From NCBI GenBank assembly GCA_000708835.1, contig DF237751.1, positions 3,411-33,516 on the forward strand: DNA of 30,106 nucleotides, given 5' to 3'. Position 1 is the stretch's first letter. Each line of letters starts with the position of its first letter. Source of the stretch: Klebsormidium nitens (Eukaryota; Streptophyta; Klebsormidiophyceae; Klebsormidiales; Klebsormidiaceae). Position numbers and translations under genes: made by a program. The notes below the pieces were generated by a model. It searched no databases. It had not been told where the DNA came from and saw nothing but the letters and a program-made list of their open reading frames with translations. Of this stretch, positions 20,001 through 30,106 are shown one piece after another.

Positions 20001-23000
20001 TTTTCGCCACTTGCACAAAGGTTTGCTTACGGTGCCAGCAGCGGTAACACAACCAGAGTTGACATCATCAGCTGTGACACACTCAGCGGGATCACAACTA
20101 GAGGTGGGCACGAACCTGTGGCTGCGCGTGTGTGCGTGCAGGACGTGGACGTCGCGGCGGGGGTGGGCCTGGGGGCGGATTCACCGCGCAACCTGTTTGA
20201 GGAGCTGCACTACGAGTCCGTCACGGGGCAAGGCCGCGGCCAGAACCTGGCGCGCAGGAAGATTGACCTCCTCCTCAAGCACTACGTGAGTGTCGCGCCC
20301 TGCTGCGGCCATGCTCGCGAGCGGCGGGATCCGTGCCCATTGCTTACGGGTTGCTGACTCATGGGACGGATGGACCCTTTGCGACACAGTTGGGAAGTCA
20401 TACGGCATCTTCGTGTTGGGTGCTATAGTTCGCTCTATGTAAACGTGGGGGTGTCACCGAGATACCAGCACAAAGGACAATCCACTGAAGAGGTCCAGAA
20501 GAGGCGTGAAAAGCGCAGAAGCTGTTTCTTCTCGGTGTAAGTAAACAACCTGCTTGGACGCCCGTTGCTCAAACGGGTCTCGTCCTTCACTGTCTCTGTG
20601 GACAGTCAAACAAAAACTCCATCATGTCCGTATGTGCGCGCAGGGCGAGTACGGCCCGTTTTGGTTCTTGTCCAAGGACCGCATCGACCCCGAGAGCCTG
20701 GGCTTCAAGGACGGCGAGGCGGCGTACCTGTGGATCGAGTACTGGGTGGCGGCCCTCCTGGCGGCCACGTGGGTGTGGGTCATGTTCGTGGACAAGGACC
20801 AGAAGACGGAGCGCTACTGGGACGTGCGCGCAGTCAAGGAGTTCCGGCGACAGTTCCAAGGGGTGAGCTGCTGTCGAACAAAGGCTGCTCGATGTCGTAT
20901 GCAATCGAGAGCGGGGACCGGAACCCGTGCGACTAAAATGCACCAACGTAGGCAGCCCTACTGCCCGTCACGTGCTCTGATAGAATGGGAATGCGTTTTA
21001 GGAACTGTGTGCTGCTGTCAATGACCGTGAAGCTTGACGGCACCTTCGATTCATCATGACTGTACTACAAAAGTACAGATGGTGGGATCCGCAAGCGGCA
21101 CATTGCTGCCTGATCGGAGTTCCAAGTGAGTGGGTTTTCGAACCGGCAGAGCTTGAGCGCGATCTGGCCGTCATGGTTCGAAGTTTGAAACGCATTCTTT
21201 GAGATCCGTTCCGGTTTGCGGCACGCAGGCGGACATGAACAGCGAGGTGACGCTGCGTGACGTGGCGGGGCTGGACCACGTGGTGGACGAGCTGCAGGAG
21301 GTTATTACCTTCCTGAAGCACCCCCAAAAGTTTGAGGCCATGGGCGCGCGACCGCCGCGGGTGAGCCGCCGCACCGCCCCTAGAGGCCACGTTGTTGACC
21401 TCATCCCGCCTGGCCTGCCGCTGTGATATTTTTGAGCTCCGTGTCCAAGGGTGTCCCGTTCGATTACAAGCCGTTGGTTCCGTCTGACGGCTTGACAGTT
21501 GTTCTGCATATGTTTGCGTTCTACAGCTGTGTTCAAGGTTCTTGCAGTTCCTGTTGTGCAAGCTGTACGGTTTGACATGGCGTTTTGTAGTTGAGACGTT
21601 AAAGGATACTTTTGTGAAGCCAGGAACCGCGGCTCAGAATCAGGCATAAGGTAAGAGGACCTGTGGTGTGGGATGCTGAGGCCTTGCTCGCTGTGCAGGG
21701 CATGCTGCTGTACGGCGCCCCTGGCACGGGGAAGACGCTGCTGGCGCGCGCGATCGCGGGCGAGGCCAAGGTGCCCATCATCCACGTGGTAGCCTCCAAG
21801 TTCGCCATGGGCGAGTCCATGGTCGGGGTCCAGGCGGCGCGCCTCCGCGGCATGTTCGCCTATGCCAAACAGCGGGTGAGGGACTCAGGCGGGTTCCGCT
21901 TGCGGAGGATTTTGTTATCGCCGCAGGATATCTACTATTTGCTGCAAGCAAAAGTTTATGTCTCGTATTTGCATTTGATTAGTGTGGCAACAAGGGTTTC
22001 GAAATATCAAAAAGCATAGGGCTGGTTTTTTGAACTCTTTGCATCTGGCTTTTGACCAGTGTGGGGACAGTGGTTTTGAAGTTTTTAAAATCAGAGATAA
22101 ACGGCCTTGTCAAGTTCGCAATGGCAGCTGCTTTTTCGTTGCGCAGGCGCCGATCGTGATCTTCCTGGACGAGATCGACGGGCTGTGCAAGAAGCGCGCG
22201 GGCGCGCGCACGGACGTGTTCCGCGAGCAGGAGCGCGCGGTGACGCTGAACCAGCTGCTGGTGGAGATGGACGGCTTCAACACGTACGCCAACAAGGGCA
22301 TCCTGCTCATCGGCGCCACCAACAACCCCTCTACGCTCGACCCCGCGCTCACGCGGCCCGGCCGCATGGACCGCATCATCGAAATGCCGCTGCCCGACAC
22401 AGAAGGCCGTGTCGAGATCATGACGCTTTACAACAAGGGCTGGCAGTTCCTCGGGCCTATCGACCTCTACGAGGCGAGTGCACCGCCACCCGCTCCCTTC
22501 TGACCGGTGCTCCTCTGGCTAGGCTTGCGGCAGCGAAGTTTTGTATTCCGAGGGTTTTTCCAACTCCTCCAGCCTGCAAAGCGAGAGAGAACCACTCGTG
22601 TTCGGTATGCTGCGTTTGTGTAACCCGTGGTTGGACCGGGTCATTTCTTGCTCACGCTGTATCTCATTTGTGCCGCAGATTGCGGAGCGCGGCAAGGGGC
22701 TGACGCCCGCTGACCTGGCGGAGATCTACGAGGACGCCATCTCGGACAAGATCGACCACGTGACCACGTCGTTCCGCCAGATCTACGACATCTACTTCCG
22801 CAAGCGCGGGCCCTACTACGTGAGCGTGCCACTGGCCCCCAGTGTTGGTCCTAAAGGGCGACTGTAGGTTTTTATATTATTTTTTGGCTTAGTAAAACAA
22901 CGGTCACAATAGGATTCAAGTCAGCTCGGTCAGCCAGTACATGACTTCGTTCGGGGGCATGCACACCGTCTCTCGGATCCTTGCACAAACTTAAGCGTCG

Positions 23001-26000
23001 CAGAAGCGTCACCAGGGACAGCAGCCCAGCCGCGCGCCGCCTGTTGACGTTGCTTGCCGCCTCCGCTGCGTGCAGTTCTTGCACCCGGTGGCGCTCATCC
23101 CCGGCCCGTGGCAGAAGCACATCCCGCGCTGGTTCGGCCGCGCGTTCCGGCACTTCTTCGCGATCAACCCGGAGGACTTCCAGCCGCACGAGGACCACTG
23201 CATCACGCAGGCCGACCTGCGCCGCACCATCGACTTCATCAGCCTCGAAAAGGAGTCCAAGCGCGGCCAGGTCTCCGACAAGCTCTGGGCGCCCACCATC
23301 GTGAGCTGCGCCGCCACCTGCCTCGTGTCTCTTCCCTTTATTTGCCATTTACTCCTCTGTGCCAGGCGGGCAAGCTCGAAGTGTTGCCAGCAGCATCGAG
23401 CGAGATGCGCTGTGTGGCCTTCGTGGGCTGTCGTGATTGTGGCGGGGTTCAAGAGATTGACAAAGTGACGGAGTTTTGACTGGTGGAACCACAACCGGCA
23501 CCTGAGGCCGCGGCCTGGACGCCATTCATTCGGAAAGGTGTCCGTGGCATGTCTAGCTTTTCATTTTCCCCTTACTTCGGCTGCTGACACGGTCCGTGCT
23601 GGTTGCGCGCAGTGGCACACGCGGTCGTTCAAGCAGCCGTTTGCGGCGGGCCTGGTCACGACGGCGTGGATGGCCACGCTGCTGCCCAACCACCCGCCCA
23701 TCATCTCCATGTGGCTCGAAAAGTACGAGGGCGAGGTGAGGCCGCACCGCAGCGGACAGCTAGCCCTTCCAGCAACATGCGCGGTGTCTCTTGAAGCCAA
23801 GTCGGTCCTTAGCACGCATCAGAACCGTACAGGCCTTTGGGGGCCCCTGGCGCAATTGTTAGAATCAGCACCTTTGAGTTTCTAACCAGCGAAGCACCCA
23901 GTTTGCTCCGTCGCTCAACCGCCGGCCTGCTCACTAGACATTGCGGGCTTGCATACGTGCACTGTTTTCCGTCTGCAAAGGCGGGCTGTGCATCCTGCCC
24001 TCGAAATCCGCTGAACCCTTTGCATGGTCCTCCGAGATGAATCTTGCTGTTGCACTTGACGCCTTGGTGTTCCGGGGAGCGGATGAAGCATCCAATCAGC
24101 AGGTTTCGTTGATCCGCGCATTGAATCTGCGGTTGTCCACGGGTGGATGCAGTCGATCGCGGTGGTGAACATCGGGACGTGGGAGAGCACGGAGTTCACG
24201 GAGGTTGCCACGCGGCGCATGCTGGAGAAGATGCTGGTCGTGCTGGTCAGCGGCTACGTGGGCCTGCGCATGCTGCTGCCCGAGGAGATGCACGACACGC
24301 TGCTGCACGTGCGCGACATCAAGCACGCGCAGCGCCTCGCGCGCGAGATGTGCGCCTCCACCGGCTTCTCCTTCGACGATGACGTCACCATGTGGGCCGG
24401 GTCCGTGCAGGGCGAGGCCAACGCCGCGCGCCACATCAAAAAGGTGCGCGCACAGCCTTGCGACAGCGCCGTGCGCCACGTGGGCTGATCTCTTGGTAGC
24501 TGTATCAGGAGTGGCAAAGCGCAGACGTTGACATATTGCTGATTAGGCTTCACTTGAGCGCTTCGGCGAATGTCCCGAGAAGCAGGCCGTCCCGTCGTCT
24601 CCGACGCATTGCACTGGTACTTGCAAAGAATCCGAGCAGAGCATCCTCGGGGAGTCCTCAGATCACGAGCAGGCTTGGGTGCTAGGACGCGCTTTGCTCC
24701 GGGCTTCCTGACGGCTTCGCTACAGAGTGACGTTTCTAAATGCGATTCGAGTAAACGTATTACCTGACTCAACTTGCAAGCCCGGCTGTGGTGACGTTGG
24801 ACGCGCTGCTGACCCGCGGCCTGTTTGCGCGTGCAGACCAAGAGCCCGGCCATGGGGTGGGCCAAGCAGCAGGAGCTGCGCGAGATGGGGGACGTGGTGA
24901 GCACGCGCTCAAGCCCTTCATGAATCGCTTACATCGAGCCCCAGGCCGTTTCAGCGAAGCAATTCCCTGGGTGCCTGAATCCTGTTTCGTCTTGTTACGC
25001 TGATATTGAGGTGAAGCCGCTTCAGGCCCCAATGCTGACCTGTTTTGTCCCTGCTTTGCGTGCAGCTGGTAAATCTGGCGATCAACAAGGCGGCGGAGAT
25101 TCTGATTCCGCAGAAAGCCGCCATGGAGGAGCTCATGGAGCGGCTCATGGTGCACGACCGGCTCGAGAAAGAGGTCAGCACACCTGCACGCGCCCCCCAG
25201 ATATTCCGAGTTTCCCATATTTGCTGAGGATCCTTCTGGGAATAGACAGAGTAGATACTCAGCTTGTAGGTCTCTTATCAGAACGAAGAGTTGCGGCTGT
25301 GTGCCGATGGTGTTCCATGTACGAACGCTCGCTTGCTGCCTGTCTTCGCGGTGGTACAGGGCGTCTTTGAGTTGTCAGCGCTCATTGGTTACAACTCCGC
25401 CTGCCAGTCTGCCCGCCAGGTCGCGGCTAAGCTTTCTGGTCTCAGAATTTGAGCATCAAATGCTACCGTCGGATCTACGTCATACGAGGCGACGTGTGGG
25501 GTTCTAAAACTCGGATGCATACATTGGCGGCTGTGCTCCCGGATGATGGACACGGCTGGGCTTGGTCCCTCGGCAGTCTCTGGTGCTGCTGCGGAGCCTG
25601 AGCGTGCCCCGTGCTGTGTGCAGGACATTGAGGCGCACATGCGCAAGCACAACGTGCAGCCGGTGGACGAGTTCTGGCTCACGCCGGGCGGGCGCTACTC
25701 GGTGAGCACCGCCCAGCAGCTGCATACAGGCGAACGATGCTTCGGGTCCTGTTGCACCGATGCTTAGGGCTACGATAAGAGTTTTGAGAAGCCTTCCATG
25801 CAATCTCTTACGCTGGAGCTGTCGTGATTGTTTGCGTGACGAGCGGCTACGAGCCAGACACCAGAGCATTGCCAGTCCGCTCCAACTCTATGATTGTGTC
25901 CCTCATTGCCACTAACATTAAGATGAAGAACTGAAGGGGACATGCATCATCGAGTTTGTGATCGTTCTTGTCTCTTTAGCCACTTGCCTTAACTTTGATT

Positions 26001-26297
26001 GATTGTGTCCGTCCGCAGATCCCCGAGCCCGAGGGTCGGCGCTTCTCGCCGGGCGGCATCATCCCGGACCCCGTCGGCACGCCGGTGGACCTGGGCCCCA
26101 AGCGGCTGACGCTGGCGGCCCTGGGCACCAAGTACGCGCGCAAGTACAAGCAGATCATCAAGCGCGGCGGCTACGTGCCCGCCGACCGTTGGGACGACCC
26201 GGCCCTGGAGGGCAAGACCTGGGTCTCTGCGCCTGACTTCGCCACCGAAAATGTGCTCGAGGTGACCGTGGAAAAGGCAGGCGTGGGCCAGTTTTAA
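17041..26297 (+). CDS. FTSHI5: FtsHi: proteolytically inactive plastid FtsH-like AAA ATPase (FtsHi5-like)
   Basis: Sixteen exons give 1088 residues: 17041-17628, 18567-18719, 19220-19441, 20142-20285, 20644-20862, 21229-21360, 21699-21875, 22147-22473, 22679-22819, 23076-23300, 23613-23735, 24153-24443, 24837-24896, 25066-25173, 25624-25701 and 26019-26297. All introns are phase 0. The order is a transit-peptide-like N-terminus, TM1 (about 144-168), a Glu/Ala/Arg coiled coil (197-240), TM2 (about 399-418, [19 protein letters not shown]), and the AAA module. Walker A is GAPGTGKT (492-499), Walker [10 protein letters not shown] (548-556), sensor-1 GATNN, and Arg fingers lie in TRPGRMDR (614-621). 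The degenerate M41 domain has GLVTT (789-793) where HExxH should be, before the conserved TLLPNHPPI. FtsHi proteins support plastid import and development in an envelope complex. Resemblance to Arabidopsis FtsHi5 (ELQEV-FL, GAR-PRG, LEK-LV, MLLP, HAQ-LA blocks) is from memory, so the paralogue is less sure than the family. Intron 8 has a GC donor (GAG|GCGAGT). The exon 12 acceptor is the least certain. Confidence 0.9.
17546..17575 (+). other. G-quadruplex-type G-runs in FtsHi exon 1
   Basis: Four G-runs of 5, 6, 8 and 3 bases are separated by 3-, 2- and 3-base spacers on the sense strand. They encode a glycine-rich linker after TM1 (GFGGKGGV). Confidence 0.5.
18406..18492 (+). repeat. Three-copy degenerate tandem repeat in FtsHi intron 1
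   Basis: Three units of about 27-32 bp share the core AGTCAG(A/G)GCAGTTCTGCGC or a decayed form of it. They start near 18406, 18438 and 18465, just upstream of exon 2. No function is evident. Confidence 0.45.
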
Positions 26298-27603
26298 CGA
26301 GAGCACGTCTGATTGCACGTCAGGTTGGGCATTTGGCGTCTAGAGGCCGACTGATATCGGTAGAACCTGCCAAACAGACTGCAAAGAACGCACTGCATGC
26401 ATCTTCCGGTTCAAACGGGGACAAAAGTATTGTATTTGATATTGAAAGTACGTGGCGGTTTCCACGTACATCTGCAGAGGAGAGCAAATGTATCCGCCGG
26501 GCTGTCTCGCCTTAGCATCATTGTTACAGTTGGAGCCCTATTTGTCTTGATTCTATCATGTGTACTTACTAGTGCGCATGGCCTGACTGAATGTGTACTA
26601 ATTGATTATCTAGCTGTGTGTGCGGTTCATGATGATGGGCGTCATTCTTACGTTGGAAATGCACGCCGGGTAGGTTGGCGTTGACTGGCGGGCAAGAGCA
26701 TGGGCCCGTCCGATTGATCGACTGCTTTCAAAGAGGACATGGTTGCATGCCCATTGAACCGTCCGTGTCGATCGAACGTTAATAATACTTTAGAAATTAC
26801 CATATATATAATTAGTACCGTATGTCTGAGCAGTGCCGGGCCTGCCTGTGTGGCATATAGAGTGACCGACAATGATAGGGAACTCAGGCTGCATGAGATC
26901 CGCGCCGCCGCGCACGTTGTTATTCTATAGCTGCATCATTGTATAAACGAGACATTTCTAAAGTGCACTAAGTACGATTGATCGTTTAGAATTTGACGAA
27001 GCTATAGGATAACCGCGTCAACGTGGGCTAGATATATCTTGCGGCGGCCCATGCGGCCATCATTGATGCATATATGCGCACCCGGCCGGCTGGCACATGG
27101 GCCGCCATTTGCCAGACCTTACCTCTGACAGCCTGATTGATTGAATATACTAATACTAATGCTTTAAAAAGGCATGCTGGCAACTTACTTTGTTTCAATG
27201 CAACTAATGAGTCTGCAACAGGATCGGCGGCGAGACCGGACGGTCCATGCAAAATATGCAAATTAACCAGGCTACTGCATACATTTCTAGTTTATGATCG
27301 ACATAACCGAGGCTCGGTCACATTTGGCAAACTTGGACATAGTTGTATATCTGAAGATGCTACTTTCAATATGGAAAATGTGTGCCCTCATTGCATGCAT
27401 GCAACTAGATTGAGCTACTTCGAAGCTGGTTGAATCCAGAACCACGGCTGGCGACCCACCGTCATCATGGTAGCGGAACTTCCGTGCATGCCAGAACCCA
27501 GGCTGGCCGGGCACAATGTTTGGATGGTCAGTCTAATAGGAATCTATCTCTACTCGTGCATCGCTTCAAATACGAGTAGAGGCGTTCTATCTGCAAGAGG
27601 ATC
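26298..27603. other. Convergent spacer FtsHi / ACP
   Basis: The spacer is AT-rich DNA, with no convincing ORF, between two 3' ends. A 10-bp stem-loop at 27548-27581 lies just beyond the ACP stop codon. Nothing else is recognised. Confidence 0.5.
27548..27581 (-). terminator. Stem-loop in the ACP 3' UTR
   Basis: CTCTACTCGT at 27548-27557 is the exact reverse complement of 27572-27581, with a 14-nt loop. It begins 22 nt after the ACP stop codon in the minus-strand transcript. It could affect 3'-end formation or mRNA stability; it is not a bacterial-type terminator. Confidence 0.3.
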
Positions 27604-29547
27604 CTATGCCTTGGCAGCAACGCTGGCGATGAGGTCAGCAGCCTCTTGTACAGTTTGGATCGTCCCCGCGCTCTCCTCGTCCAACTCAACTCCAAACTCC
27701 TCCTCAAGGGCCATCATGATTTCGACCTGCATTCAACAGAAAGCTTGAATTGAGCTCTTATACAAACCTTTCAAAGTCTGAACATCACTGTTCTGCATAC
27801 TGCCTCGCAAATTCGTCTACAGCCAAAGCTCAAACACAATGGATTGCAATATTTGCAAACGGGCAATTCAGGCAGTGCACCGACCTGAAAAGAAATGAAA
27901 ATGTTCTCGGCTCCGGAGGCAAGCATAGCTGCCCTGCATACTCATACATGTGGGAGGAGACCATCACGAGGAGGCCCTCCAAGCTGAAAACATCACGTCA
28001 CGCTCCCTAACCCATGCTCCAATCACTCTTTCTGCTGAACATGAGGGCTGCCATGCTTGCCAAGTGAAGAAGGCGCCGCTCTGGCGACCCACGCCTGTAA
28101 CAAGATGAGGCACTTACGGTGTCTAGGGAGTCGGCATCCAGCTCCTTGAAGGTGGTCGCTGGCGTAATCTTGGCCTCATCCTTTGCTAGTTGCCCCGCAA
28201 TGATCTTCCGCACCTTGGCCAGATCCGCCTCGCTAGCCTGCACCCCACCCACTATGATCAGCCGCGGTAGTACCACTCGACAGCGCCGCACCGCAGATGG
28301 ATGGTGCACCTTCTATCAACCCGCGTGGAAGAGTTGCAGAGAAAACAAAGAGACTCCACTGCCAACAGTGCGCGAGCTCCAGTCCCCGGCTGAAAATGCT
28401 CGACTGGCCATGCGCAAATGCACTGCAACTAGGAAACCCTAATTTCTCTGGTTAGGACATGTCTTTGAATTTGAAACTCTTGAACTCTTCAGAGACAATG
28501 CTGGCAGTCGCAGAGTGTGCCAAGCTGCGTCCTGCAACACCCCACGGCAGCAGCCGATTGCATGTGGCACAGGGGCGCAGTGCAGACCAGGGCGAATCGG
28601 AGCTTCTTGTCTTCTACAATGCAATGTTTTGCGCCATGAACAAGGAATGCCAGTCGGGCTCTGCGAGCGACCGCAATGTAGCTCACCTTTACCAGCAAAC
28701 GGCCCTGTAAAATCAATGAATCACAGCAGCTGCATTCTGCAATCCTGCAGCCATTTCGGGCAAATACATTCTTAATGGGCAGCCAGTTAGAGGTCACCTT
28801 ACCGCTGCTACGATGGTCCCCTTGCTGCATGGTGTGGCAGTGTACAGGCTCGCTTGCTTCTTAACAAAAACGCCAGAGACCGCCTTCAAACCCGAGAAGG
28901 CAGCAGGGGCAGAACACCGCTGTAAAACAAAGTAGCGACAGGAACGAACATCTGGTACTGCTCTCAGGATGGACATAGCTTACGAGCCGGGAGATCAGAT
29001 GGGCCAACTTTGAGCACAGCAAAATATAGAAAGAGCCCAAGCACCTCTCCATTGCAGAAGTGCGAAATCATGGCTTTAGGGACGGAGCAATGAACTTTTT
29101 GACAGACTTTTCGCTCAAGCCGAGCCCTTATCGGTGAGAAGACATCAGGCGCCCGGGGCGGAGCTACCCACTGGTCGTCGTGCGGACAAGGAACCCCGTC
29201 CAACCAACAGGCATTTCTCTGTAAATAGGAGGATGTGGCAGGGTGCTTCTATACTGAAGCTTTCCTTGCAAATCAGCAACCAAGATCTACACTTTGATTT
29301 AACATGTGCTGCTTCCGCATCTCACACGAGCTGAGAGTTCGATACCTTTAGGGCTTCAGGCCCCAGAATGCCATCTGTGAGAAGATAGAAAAGCAATGCA
29401 GCTCTTGCTGGTTCCTAAAGAACGCCAATGTCGGATGAGCCCCGATGCCCGAGGTCATATGGAGCTCACCTGAGCAGGTCTAGCGGCAATGGCCCTAACA
29501 CCAGCAACCTGTGAGATAGACCCAACAGCAATGGTGGAGGAAGCCAT
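27604..29547 (-). CDS. ACP: Chloroplast acyl carrier protein
   Basis: Four exons (29547-29470, 28919-28803, 28237-28118, 27726-27604), all introns phase 0, encode 145 residues. Residues 1 to about 65 form a Ser/Ala/Val/Lys-rich plastid transit peptide split over exons 1 and 2. The mature domain begins near [13 protein letters not shown] and contains the phosphopantetheine attachment motif DADSLDT with Ser102. It continues [20 protein letters not shown] and [16 protein letters not shown], the standard ACP helices II to IV. ACP carries growing acyl chains as thioesters in stromal type II fatty acid synthesis. Exon 3 ends exactly after DSLDT, so the prosthetic-group site and helix II are encoded by separate exons. 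Splice sites are canonical (CAG|GTGAGC, GCG|GTAAGG, ACC|GTAAGT). A mitochondrial ACP is less likely because of the transit-peptide type and [14 protein letters not shown] wording, but targeting is inferred. Confidence 0.94.
28434..28442 (+). promoter_or_regulatory. Telo-box in ACP intron 2
   Basis: An exact AAACCCTAA on the plus strand lies inside an intron of the minus-strand ACP gene. It may be incidental. Confidence 0.2.
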
Positions 29548-30106
29548 GGTTTTCAGACACCCTGCAGATCTTTGGGAAGAGATGGGAAGGCGGCTTTGAC
29601 GTGCGGGGTACCGTCTTTGAACTTGGACTTTGAAGGTCGATCGGATGCACAAATGAAGGACTCACAGCCTGCTGCCTATAGGAGCTTCAGCCCTTCGATC
29701 AGTGCCGCAACTTCAAAGTTCTTCAAGTTCAAGGTCCGCCTGTGTTTACCCAGTCAATCCTCAGGGGCCTACATGCTTATCCACGTGACCATCGGAGGGC
29801 GTTGAGTGGTCATCAAATACACGTCGACATGTGCATCGGCCAAATCAGCAACTAGCTGCGGCAACGTTCAGAGAGAAGGTTTGGTTGCTAACCACTTCAC
29901 GGTTAGTTTGCAATCATTCCAGTTTGGCCGAAAACCCTGAAACCCTAAAATCCAAAAACCTGATGGAGGTCATAACGATGCAATTTTAACTTCAAGTTTT
30001 AACTGTAAAGCAGCTCTTTCGCGTTCCAATGGGGATTGGTGAAGTCAGCTGTTGGGCGAGCGGCCGCAGGCCGGGGTCGAATACGGCCCTATGGTGCGTC
30101 GTACGG
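29548..30106. promoter_or_regulatory. ACP upstream region with G-box and telo-box
   Basis: This is the sequence upstream of the ACP start codon. A G-box, CACGTG, lies at 29782-29787 (about 235 bp upstream) and a telo-box AAACCCTAA at 29940-29948, preceded by a near-copy (AAAACCCTGA). No coding exon is recognised up to the window edge. The regulatory role is inferred from plant promoters. Confidence 0.4.

Noticed and set aside
21171-21785. 204-codon minus-strand ORF
   Set aside because: It is antisense to FtsHi exons 6 and 7, including the Walker A motif.
22874-23348. Minus-strand ORF of 158 codons at FtsHi exon 10
   Set aside because: It is a shadow of the GC-rich exon on the other strand.
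23613-23735. Active FtsH metalloprotease
   Set aside because: The HExxH zinc motif is absent (GLVTT at the aligned position), so the gene was called FtsHi rather than FtsH.
24254-24904. 216-codon minus-strand ORF
   Set aside because: It overlaps FtsHi exons 12 and 13 and the intron between them in antisense; there is no recognisable domain.
1-30106. tRNA genes, rRNA, CRISPR arrays and transposase or reverse-transcriptase genes
   Set aside because: No B-box/T-loop pattern with a matching acceptor stem, no regularly spaced direct repeats and no transposon protein motifs were found on either strand by reading.

Overview
The window looks like nuclear DNA of a green-lineage eukaryote, most likely a streptophyte (charophyte) alga of the Klebsormidium type. 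The reasons are spliceosomal introns in every recognisable gene, plastid transit-peptide-like N-termini, a plastid acyl carrier protein and a protease-dead FtsHi protein, GC-rich exons set in more AT-rich spacers, and plant-type telo-boxes (AAACCCTAA) near gene 5' regions. The organism assignment is an inference.

Eight protein-coding genes can be rebuilt exon by exon with matching splice phases. From left to right they are: (1) an E2F-associated phosphoprotein (EAPP) homologue, minus strand, 945-2831; (2) a 66-residue single-pass microprotein resembling animal PIGBOS1, minus strand, 2947-3622, ending 115 nt before the EAPP start; (3) a SERF/4F5 small protein, plus strand, 4432-4906, with a second, duplicated last exon at 5376-5460; (4) the rRNA-processing factor EFG1, minus strand, 9812 to 6665, whose C-terminal frame appears broken at a homopolymer run; (5) an ER-lumenal Fes1/SIL1-type Hsp70 nucleotide-exchange factor with signal peptide and KDEL, plus strand, 11021-14117; (6) a probably plastid-targeted PDZ-domain protein, minus strand, 15146-16899; (7) a 16-exon, 1088-residue FtsHi (closest in memory to FtsHi5), plus strand, 17041-26297; (8) plastid acyl carrier protein, minus strand, 27604-29547.

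Genes are arranged in alternating divergent and convergent pairs. PIGBOS-like/SERF, EFG1/Fes1 and PDZ/FtsHi are head to head, the last pair only 141 bp apart and both apparently plastid proteins. SERF/EFG1, Fes1/PDZ and FtsHi/ACP are tail to tail. EAPP and the PIGBOS-like gene are in tandem and so close that one two-cistron mRNA is possible. There is no single pathway: the window mixes housekeeping functions (cell-cycle/transcription, ribosome biogenesis, ER folding, plastid protein import or quality control, fatty acid synthesis).

The spacers carry non-coding structure worth checking: a miRNA-precursor-like hairpin at 14922-15024, a foldback (MITE-like) element at about 10290-10960, a 10-bp telomere-like minisatellite upstream of SERF, and a 10-bp stem-loop 22 nt after the ACP stop codon. 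Two introns appear to use GC-AG borders. All 15 FtsHi introns and all three ACP introns are phase 0. No tRNA, rRNA, CRISPR array or recognisable transposase gene was seen.
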